Source: Draba incana
Lineage: Eukaryota; Streptophyta; Magnoliopsida; Brassicales; Brassicaceae
Assembly: GCA_963576765.1 (NCBI GenBank)
Contig: OY755207.1
Coordinates: 19,536,760 to 19,600,759 of the forward strand
Length of the DNA stretch: 64,000 nucleotides
Direction of reading: 5' to 3'
Shown here: positions 56,247-64,000 of the stretch, one piece after another
How positions within the stretch are numbered: the first letter of the stretch is position 1
How the letters are laid out: every line of letters starts with the position of its first letter
Notes under the pieces: model-generated
Seen by the model: the letters and a program-made list of their open reading frames with translations, nothing else
Told to the model about the DNA's origin: nothing
Database searches by the model: none
Position numbers and translations under genes: made by a program

Positions 56247-56442
56247 TAATATAACCCTCCTTGAATCGTCCAGCTTGAAGTTAAAAGGGAACTGAAACTT
56301 GTAGGGATGGAACACGTGAAGAACAGGAATGGGAGATGGATCGAATGGCTTTACATAGAGGCTGCGGATTTCCTCAAGTAAACCAGGGTGATAACTCTGA
56401 TATTACACACAGAGAAATCGATTTTGTTTGCTAGATATGACA
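56247..56442 (-). repeat. 5' LTR of gypsy K, cut by element N
   Basis: 196 bp remain, closely matching 43922-44106. It ends at TGACA (56438-56442), which is the likely left target duplication of N. Confidence 0.75.
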
Positions 56443-57483
56443 TGTTGGAATTTAGAGAATATACATTGTGTTTGAACTTGTTTAGAGATAAAATGTACAG
56501 AGAAAAGAGATAGAACAATATGAGTCTTTTTACTCAAATTTTCATTAAATTCATGGTAATCTTTACAATGAGTGCAACAAGCTATAAATAGAAGAAATAA
56601 GGTCAATATGACCGTTGGGAATTAGATCAAATGGAAGGAGGGATTGAATCCCAAAGTGTGAAAGTGACTTGTCCATTGTTGAGCAATCTGGCCGTGGTGT
56701 CGAGCGACGCTACTTGGGGTGTCGCTCGACACGCCTCTCCAACGGTCGGATTCGCAACGGTCGAATGGGAGCAACTTCGGGTTGCTATCTCTCGATGCGC
56801 GCAACGAGAGTCTCGGAGCGCAACGATGGTGTCGAGCGACACCATTGGGAAGTGTCGCTCGACACACTCGTTACGGGAGTGTTCCATCGATGCGCGAAGC
56901 TCTCCGACCCGTGAGTGTCTTCCCGTTCGATGCGCGCCATGCGGGACAGCCTTGTCGAGCGACACCACTCCTTGGTGTCGCTCGACACCTCGTTATGTTT
57001 CCTTTGTTACAAGAACCCTTCTCTCGATCGCGTCTTTGTCTCGATGCCGTAGTACCGTGGGTCGAGGATCCATCCGTCCTGCGCCTCGGGAACACGTACT
57101 GCGGGTCGAGTGTGTCGAGCAACACAACTCCTTGGTGTCGCTCGACACCTTTGATCCGCAATACCAATCTTCCGGCTTCACTTACTAATGATGCGCCCAA
57201 CTTCCTCTCTTCTTGGTGGTACTAGGCCGCCTCATTCTTGTATCGGAAGGCGTCGCTTGCGCTTGTCTTGCTCCACGCTTGCGCCTTGCTTTCCTTTGAC
57301 CCGGATGGATCTTCCTCAGCCAAGGTCTCGATGTTCCGAGCCTTGGTCTTGACACTCCAAGCCTTGGCCTTGATGGTCCAAGTCTTGGTCTTCTCAGTTC
57401 CGCCTTCTTGAGATCGGACCGTTCTTCATTCGTACTTAAGCAATCTTTGGTTGATGATCCTTAAGCACTCATCTTGCTCAATA
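56443..57483 (-). repeat. 3' LTR of N with four hairpin pairs
   Basis: The TATA complement CTATAAATAG is at 56582-56591 and the composite block GGTCAATATGACCGTT at 56601-56616. Four inverted pairs of GTGTCGAGCGACAC-like and GTGTCGCTCGACAC sequences lie at 56697/56719, 56829/56852, 56952/56975 and 57112/57135. Confidence 0.87.
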
Positions 57484-57850
57484 CTCCCCCTCAAGTTCAT
57501 ACACAACAAAATGAAGTGTGAACTTGGAGAATCAAGATGATGGTCTCATTAAAACCTTAGTAGGGAAAACCCTTTGGGACAAAACCTCTACTAAGGGAAA
57601 AGAGTGTCAATCACAATGATGAGGGGACTTGAACAAGGAACTCGATTCTTCTTTGTGGATCCAAGCCATTTCTCGGCTTTGATCCATCATCTTCGAGCTT
57701 TGCCTCGGCCGGCCTTTGATTGTCCGTCCTCGGTCTTGCGTTCATCTTTGAGCTTCGGCCTCAACTTATCGATGATAGCTTTAGCCTTGCTCCTTGATTC
57801 TTTACTCCCCCTCAAGCTTAGTCGGTGTGAACACAAAGGCTAAGCTTGAA
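57484..57850 (-). promoter_or_regulatory. Polypurine module of N and a second polypurine-like module
   Basis: First module: CTCCCCCTCAAG at 57484, arms CAAGTTCA (57492-57499) and TGAACTTG (57519-57526), and stem I CCTTAGTAG (57555-57563) with CTACTAAGG (57588-57596). Second: CTCCCCCTCAAG near 57805 with arms CAAGCTTAG (57813-57821) and CTAAGCTTG (57840-57848). G has the same double arrangement. Confidence 0.72.
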
Positions 57851-60800
57851 CACCAGCGATCTTGCACCACCTCTTGAACACTCGGCCTTGATGCTCCTTC
57901 AAGGACTCACGGCCAACTTCAATCTTCTCCCCTTTAAACCTTAGAGAGTAGCCTTTTATTTTGACGAGAAGGGCACTTGTCTCCATGCTTGTGAGCTGAT
58001 TCAACACCTTCCACCAGTCGTTCCTCTCCACTTCTTTTGCGGCGGCTGTTCTTGGTGGTCATTCCACCAGTCTTTCCTCTCCGCTTCTTGTGGCGGCTGT
58101 TCTTGGTGGCCATTGGTTCTAATCTCCAAACATGTGCAACACCTTCTCCATTCACTTCAACCCTTTTGGTTGTGACTTCGGATTCTTTGATCCTCTTGCA
58201 TTTAAGCCCCTTTCTTTGCATCTAATCCCTCTCCTTTTAAAAATCCTAAAGAGGAAAATCAGAGTTTGTGTGAGTGGGAAGTATAATTTAGATAACAAAT
58301 AAGTTGCTAGAAATGAACAATTAAACTATTTCGGATTTTAACATATAATCACAAGTAATTCTCAATCCTAAATCAGGATACTATCAATTCCAAATGTAAA
58401 CATAATGAAAATGATGATAAGATTTAGAAATAGCCTGATTTGGATGAGCTTTGCCGAATGTTTGATGCTCCATTCGGTTGATTTACGAGCTATCACCAAA
58501 CTATCCGGTTTGGTGCCACTTGTAAAATATCCAAGCTCCTTCTTTTGCACCACGAACCCACTGTACTTCTTCCTTATAGGGTCTAGTTGGTGTCACCAAA
58601 GTAGTTTTCCATTTGCCTTGGCCAATTTTCCATCCAAGCCATTTTCCCAAAGTCTGTCCAGAAACAGTCTGGACATCTTCTGGTATTTAGGCTGTTACAG
58701 CTTCTGTAGAGCTCGGAATGATGCAAAATTTTCTCCCCCTGAAACTAGACAGGTTCCTCTAACGTTTTTATGTTGGGAGTTTTGCCTTGAAAAGCTTCAA
58801 TTTTTCACGCATGCCTCTTCAAGGCAGATTCGCGGTTCTACACCAGTCTTGAGACTTTGGCTTTGTAGCCTTTGTTGTTTACCGAATTGCTTCGGAACCA
58901 CTTGAAGAATTTTCTCCACTCTTCTCTTGACCTTTCCATGATCAGACTTTAATTTTCCCGAGCTTATTTCTTGAGTTTAAAATTATTGCAATGAACCGGG
59001 TGAACTCGTCGCTTAGGTGAAACCGGATGCACTCCACATGAAGCTTCCTCTTCTCCGATGAACCGCCTTCTCTAGAGATTTTTGCTTAGTAGCTTAGGTC
59101 AGCCTCTCCAAGGTTGCTCCTATGTCTTGTCATAGGTTGGTAATGCTCCTTTTTGGTAACACCAATTCGGAATTTTCCACCCCGGCTTGTTTTGAGGATT
59201 TGGAGTGGCTCGTCGATTAGTGAGCTACAAGTTCGGATTTTCCCTTTCGGGCTCGTCGATTATGTAGCCAACAGTTCGGATTTTCCCTTCCAAAGCCTCC
59301 TTGCTTCTTGCCTCTTATTCTTCTCGGTATTGAATTACTTTTATGCCATCTTCCTTCTTTGATGCTCTCATGGTCTCCTCATCACTTTTCTTTTATTTGC
59401 ACGGTTTGGAGACATGGAATTTCAATTCCTTTGATTGATCTTCTCCCCCGTACACACAACTCAACTGATTTCCGGTTGTTCCTTTAGAATCACTCTTGAA
59501 ATTCCAAATCTCTTCCCAACCTTCCTTAATGCCAAGCCCAATACCTCCGAAGCATTTCAATCTCTTATTAGCTCTCGGAAAGCCTAAAAACATTGGCTTG
59601 ATCAACCCTTCTTCATCATTCACGGCTCTTTTGGCGGCATTTTTGAATGACTTCAAGATTGACCTTCAAAGACTAGTTGCTTCTTCTTGGATTTCTTGAG
59701 TTTCAATTTCACCTTGCATTAACACAATAAACGAATTGGATCAGTCATATTCAAATATTTAAGTTTAAAATCATAAACCGAAATTAACCGAAATTAAGCT
59801 ATTGATTTTAACTATAGTTAATTCGGTTTTATCAACTCAATTTCATCATGATTTTAAACTTTCCATCTTCAATTCGTTTATAGGTTTCAATTTGCAAGCA
59901 TATCATTTTTCAAGAAATTAAACTTTCTTTAACCAACCGGTTTTACACTAAACCGGATTTCCAAGATTCAAAATTCAAATAAAATCAAAGAGAAGGAAAA
60001 ATTTAGAAACTCCCTCTTTCTTCCAATTTGGATTGGAAGTATGAACACCATGGAAGCTTGTAGCTTCTTGAAGAGTTTTGTAACATCTTGTGTGGTTTCC
60101 TTTGAACCACAAAATCATCAATTCCTTGATGAATAATCTTGGGCTTGGATTCAACGTGATTTTAAATGCTCTATTGGCATCCCACGGTTCTCTCCCATAA
60201 AACTTAGGATTGGATTCATCATGATTTTAAATGCTAAATTCTTAGCATCCCATGGATCTCTTCCTTCCAAAATGTAAAACACAAGGGACTTTTGGATTCA
60301 TAGTGATTTTAAATGCACAAAGGCATCCCACGGACCACTTCCCACTTGTGCTACACAACAACTTCAAAGATAGTAACCAAAGTTTTAGTAACCGAGAGAT
60401 TGAGAGATTTAGTAACCAAGATTGAGAGAATAAGTGACCAAGATTGAGAGAATAAGTAACCAAAGAATTTTAGTAACCAAGAGTATGGGTAACCGAGAGA
60501 TTTTAGAAACCAAAGAAAAGCTTTGAGCTTTGAGAGTAGAAAGTGAAAAGCTTTTAGCTTGGAAGTAAAGAAAAGCTTTGAGCTTTGAAAGATCGAAAGA
60601 TGAAAGCTTTGAGCTTTTGTGAGAATTCGAAATAAAAAATTTTGATGAAAGCTTTGAGCTTTAGATTTTGAAGAATTTGTAACCAAAATTTTAAAACCAA
60701 GATTTTTCAAAACATTTTCTTTAAAAACCCGAATTGAAAAATCAAAAACTTCTGGTAACCAAAAATCAAACTTTTCTCATTCACTAGGATTTCTTCAAAG

Positions 60801-61089
60801 ATTTTCGAGAACAAAGATTTTTCAAACACTTTTCTTTAAAATAAACAAAATCCGGTTTAAAGAAAACAAAACTTTAAACTTTTTGAAATCAACTTTTTTC
60901 AAGCATTTGAAATACTTGCAGCGGAAAAACAACTTAGAATTTGTGTTGGATTAAGCGCATAAGGAAGATGGAAACATCCTTATAACGATTGAATCCAACA
61001 ATTTCAAAGAAATCAAAATTTTCTAACTTTTGAAAATCAACACTGAATAACTCCATCTCTCTAACCCAAGAGCTTATGCTCTGATACCA
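57851..61089 (-). other. Internal region of N (non-coding) with repeats and leader hairpin
   Basis: No gag or pol similarity is seen in any frame. A block of about 80 bp containing GATTTTAAATGC and GCATCCCA occurs three times between 60130 and 60340. AAGCTTTGAGCTTT-like motifs recur at 60510-60665. The leader hairpin has arms GTTGGATT (60945-60952) and AATCCAAC (60992-60999), inner arms ATAAGGA (60959-60965) and TCCTTAT (60977-60983), and AAGCGCATAA inside. The primer-binding complement is at 61078-61089. Confidence 0.72.
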
Positions 61090-61944
61090 TGTTGGAATTT
61101 AGAGAATCTACATTGTGTTTGAACTTGTTTAGAGATAAAATATAGAAAGAAAAGAGTAGAACAATATGAGTCTTTTTACTCAAATTTTCATTAAGTTCAT
61201 GGTAATCTTTACAATAAGTACAACAAGCTATAAATAGAAGAAATAAGGTCAATATGACCGTTGGGAATTAGATCAAATGGAAGGAGGGATTGAATCCCAA
61301 AGTGTGAAAGTGACTTATCCATTGTTGAGCAATCTGGCCGTGGTGTCGAGCAACGCTACTTGGGGTGTCGCTCGACACGCCTCTCCAACGGTCGGATTCG
61401 CAACGGTCGGATGGGAGCGACTTCGGGATGCTATCTCTCGATGCGTGCAACGAGAGTCTCGGAGCACAACGATGGTGTCGAGCGACACCATTGGGGAGTG
61501 TCGCTCGACACACTCGTTACGGGAGTGTTCCATTGATGCGCGAAGCTCTCCGACCCGTGAGTGTCTTCCCGTTCGATGCGCGCCATGCGGGACAGCCGTG
61601 TCGAGCGACACCACTCCTTGGTGTTGCTCGACACCTTGTTATGTTTCCTTCGTTACGCAAACCCTTCTCTCGATTGCATCTTTGTCTCGATGCCGTAGTA
61701 CCGCGGGTCAAGGATCCATCCGTCCCGCGCCTCGGGAACACGTACCGCGGGTCGAGTGTGTCGAGCGACACCACTCCTTGGTGTCGCTCGACACCTTTGA
61801 TCCGCAATACCAATCTTCCGGCTTTACTTACTAATGATGCGGCCCAACTTCCTCTCTTCTTGGTTGTACTAGGCCGCCTCATTCTTGTATCGGAACGTGT
61901 CGCTTGCGCTTGTCTTGTGCCACGCTTGCGCCTTGCTTTCCTTG
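61090..61944 (-). repeat. Second LTR of N, truncated
   Basis: About 855 bp, with the composite block at 61247-61262 and the same GTGTCGAGCGACAC hairpin pairs as the first LTR. It breaks in the CTTGCTTTCCTT segment and joins leader sequence at 61946. Confidence 0.85.
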
Positions 61945-61986
61945 GAACTCCATCTCTCTAACCCAAGAGCTTATGCTCTGATACCA

Positions 61987-62480
61987 TGTTGGAATTTAGA
62001 GAATCTACATTGTGTTTTAACTTGTTTAGAGATAAAATATAGAAAGAAAAGAGATAGAACAATATGAGTCTTTTTACTCAAATTTTCATTAAGTTCATGG
62101 TAATCTTTACAATGAGTACAACAAGCTATAAATAGAAGAAATAAGGTCAATATGACCGTTGGGAATTAGATCAAATGGAAGGAGGGATTGAATCCCAAAG
62201 TGTGAAAGTGACTTGTCCATTGTTGAGCAATCTGGCCGTGGTGTCGAGCGACGCTACTTGGGGTGTCGCTCGACACGCCTCTCCAATGGTCGGATTCACA
62301 ACGGTCGGATGGGAGCGACTTCGGGTCGCTATCTCTCGATGCGCGCAACGAGAGTCTCGGAGTGCAACGATGGTGTCGAGCGACACCATTGGGGAGTGTC
62401 GCTCGACACACTCATTACGGGAGTGTTCCATCGATGCGTTCCATCGATGCGCGAAGCTCTCCGACCCGTGAGTGTCTTCC
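61987..62480 (-). repeat. Third LTR of N, cut by Athila-like LTR
   Basis: 494 bp with the composite block at 62145-62160. Two hairpin pairs remain before the break. A 13-bp direct repeat (TTCCATCGATGCG) near 62428 is specific to this copy. Confidence 0.85.
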
Positions 62481-63265
62481 TGATGTTAGGGCGTTTTTAC
62501 ACAGGGCCATCAAAAATCCCTCGTGCGTTGTAGCACAAAGGGTTATCGTATCCACAGAGAGGTTTGATTGATACACTAGGATTGCAATGATCCATTCTTA
62601 AGCTAGAGCGATGCTTTTTACAACTATATTAATCTAAAAGAACTATGAAACAAGTGAAAAGGATGGTTTTAATTTACATTGTTCTCAAAGAGACGAGAGT
62701 TAGACCATGGAAATTCTTATAGGCAATGTATCGAAGATTATCACAACTGTAGAGGTTCTATCACGCACCGTTCTAGAACTCAAACACGAAAGTATAGCCA
62801 GCTAACTGTTGTTACGAAGGCTATCTATCTTTAAATACACAAATCCCAAATTTCTTTGCGAATTCATCGAATCTAAAGAAGCAATTAGCACGAGTTCAAT
62901 CGGTTCACAAAATCCTAAGCCTAAATTCCTTTGCGAATAAGTAATTTTGCCCATTTAGACTAGTTCAGGTTATTAATCCCACTGTCGTGGCTAACCAACA
63001 ATCCTAAGATCAAGATTCTAGGTGATCAAGCCAGATTCAAGCATTGAGAACAATCTAAATGAAGATCTAACGGATAACCTCAACAGATCTTCGATTTTAT
63101 TGATTTCTCATCAAAACCCATGAAACCTCCAAATCCTAACAAGTAATTTACTCAGAAATAGATGATGAAATCATAATAACTGAATAGAATTGCATAAAAG
63201 AGTTAGAGTAGAAGATACAAAGAGTTTGTAGGTGAAGAACACATGGATCTCCCTCCAAAATCTTC

Positions 63266-63329
<64 letters not shown>

Positions 63330-63728
63330 AAATAGATCTAGTTTTAAGATAATATCTAGATAGATTAGATATTTTTACAAAGAAAACTATTTATACAAGT
63401 GCCAAAATTAGGTCTGCAGGCCGCCTGTCGATCGACACAAAATGACTGTCGATCGACACGAGGGCGTCTGTGGAAATCTTCTGCGTCTTTAAAAACTCTG
63501 TCGATCGACAGTGGATAAACTATGTCGATCGACAGGGACCTTTTAAAGGTCTCGATTCCACTTGTATCTCTTCCACTCCAAAATGGTCCAAAATGCTTCA
63601 AATGTTACCATTAAGCTCCAAATGACCATTTCCTGCAAAACACTACAAAAGACACAAAAATACCAAAAATACTAATACAAAACCCGCTTATATCATGGTT
63701 AAAATCGGGTAAAAACCATGATATATCA
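62481..63728 (-). repeat. LTR of an Athila-like gypsy element (3' LTR, minus strand)
   Basis: 1248 bp, TGATGTTAGGG to ATGATATATCA, with the polypurine tract complement (CTCCCCCAGAC) immediately right at 63729. It is related to the solo LTR at 4189-5377: both share the block near TATCGTATCCACAG and the terminal CCATGATATATCA. Four TGTCGATCGACA palindromes lie at 63426, 63447, 63499 and 63523. A minus-strand TATA (CTATTTATAC complement) lies at 63388-63397. The left target site is probably CTTCC (62476-62480); the right one is beyond the window. Lineage is inferred. Confidence 0.78.
63270..63328. repeat. CT/GA dinucleotide microsatellite, about 29 units
   Basis: An uninterrupted CT run inside the Athila-like LTR. 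It lies about 60 bp downstream of the minus-strand TATA, so it would be in the transcript as a GA run. Confidence 0.95.
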
Positions 63729-64000
63729 CTCCCCCAGACTTAGCGTTTGCTTGGCCTCAAGCAAAACATACACCAAGAATGTGAAAGAGGTTTGCAACAC
63801 AAAACATACCTTCCCTCGATGCAGCGAATTGACCTATCCAGAACCAACCAGAATCAGACCACCATGTACTTCTCCGCAGACACTCGCAACTTTCCAAATC
63901 CATCCACCACTTCGCAGCATAATCCGTTAGTCTTCATCGCTTGGCCTCAACGATCTCAATGCCATGAACCTTCTAGACTTATTCCCATACTATACCGTGA
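63729..64000 (-). other. Start of Athila-like internal region
   Basis: The polypurine complement at 63729-63738 is followed by a perfect 8-bp stem, TTTGCTTG (63746-63753) with CAAGCAAA (63758-63765), loop GCCT. No coding similarity is seen up to the window edge. Confidence 0.6.

Larger units (their letters stand above)
43922..56442 (-). mobile_element. Ty3/gypsy element K, split by gypsy H
   Basis: Minus strand. Probable 3' LTR at 43922-44295 and start of the 5' LTR at 56247-56442, both beginning TAATATAACCCTCC; the second is cut by N. The primer-binding site complement GCTCTGATACCA is at 56233-56244, two bases from the LTR, as in H. Gene order is gag, protease, RT, RNase H, integrase, as in Ty3/gypsy. 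H is inserted with an AAGGC duplication at the FHGLAGFYRRF coding segment. RT sequence is of the same lineage as H. Confidence 0.85.
56443..62480 (-). mobile_element. Non-autonomous LTR element N with three LTRs
   Basis: LTRs begin TGTTGGAATTTAGAG at 56443, 61090 and 61987. The first (56443-57483, 1041 bp) has the polypurine complement on its right. The second and third have the primer-binding complement on their left (61078-61089, 61975-61986), so the element reads on the minus strand. The second LTR stops at about 61944 and joins the last 41 bp of leader before the third LTR, so a second internal region has been almost wholly deleted. The third LTR is cut at 62480 by an Athila-like element. 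The 3.6-kb internal region is non-coding. Confidence 0.87.

Noticed and set aside
56631..57225. Several overlapping ORFs of 80-185 codons in N LTRs
   Set aside because: Many frames on both strands are open over the same hairpin-rich CG block; this is compositional, and the promoter elements show it is LTR.
58405..58905. 166-codon ORF in the N internal region as a possible host gene
   Set aside because: No recognisable domain, no codon pattern typical of a gene, and it lies in a repeat-derived region.

Overview
This window is plant repeat DNA with no host gene that I can support. Almost every base belongs to an LTR retrotransposon of the Ty1/copia or Ty3/gypsy superfamily, and most copies are broken and nested in one another. 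The initiator-Met-type primer-binding sites (TGGTATCAGAGC), the protein families and the AT-rich composition point to a dicot. The LTR families, with their CG-rich modules and TGTCGATCGACA palindromes, suggest a Brassicaceae species, but that is inference. The nesting depth and a young gypsy copy of probable CRM (centromeric chromovirus) type suggest pericentromeric or centromeric heterochromatin.

Layout. (1) 1-2290: minus-strand remains of a copia-related element, with an LTR (1036-2021) flanked by a primer-binding site on one side and a polypurine tract on the other. (2) 2291-20092: an outer minus-strand copia element (called C) split by two complete insertions with perfect 5-bp target duplications: plus-strand copia A (2563-9727, AATGT), which itself holds a solo Athila-like LTR (4189-5377, ATAAT), and minus-strand copia F (10226-15996, GGTTC). 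C's 5' LTR is split by a solo LTR (18533-19744, AGGTG). (3) 20093-33260: a minus-strand gypsy remnant (J) split by plus-strand copia B (21272-32090), which holds a tandem array of a non-autonomous element (P, 24778-29570). (4) 33286-42424: plus-strand copia E, truncated at its 5' end and split by minus-strand copia D (33744-39882, TTTTA). (5) 42425-64000: non-autonomous G, gypsy K inserted in G, gypsy H (46556-53303, AAGGC) inserted in K, non-autonomous N inserted in K's LTR, and an Athila-like element starting at 62481 inserted in N and running off the window.

How the parts work together. Autonomous copia elements (A, B, C, D, E, F) encode gag, protease, integrase, reverse transcriptase and RNase H in one polyprotein; every copy here carries stops, frameshifts or catalytic lesions. 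H is the youngest complete pair (797-bp LTRs, about nine differences by eye), but its gag-pol is also interrupted. G, N and P have lost all coding sequence. What they keep varies: P and N keep the LTR promoter, primer site and 5' leader hairpin, and G and N keep the 3' stem-loops and polypurine tract. That pattern suggests cis signals used by proteins supplied in trans.

The most interesting signals are RNA-structure-like elements shared across families: a 5' leader hairpin carrying AAGCGCATAA, a 3' stem (CCTTAG.../...CTAAGG) and a polypurine-adjacent stem (CAAGT.../...ACTTG). Their arms differ between families but stay complementary. Also notable are matching 14-nt palindromes in the LTRs of two unrelated families, three tandem LTR arrangements, and a transposon-footprint-like insertion inside B's pol.
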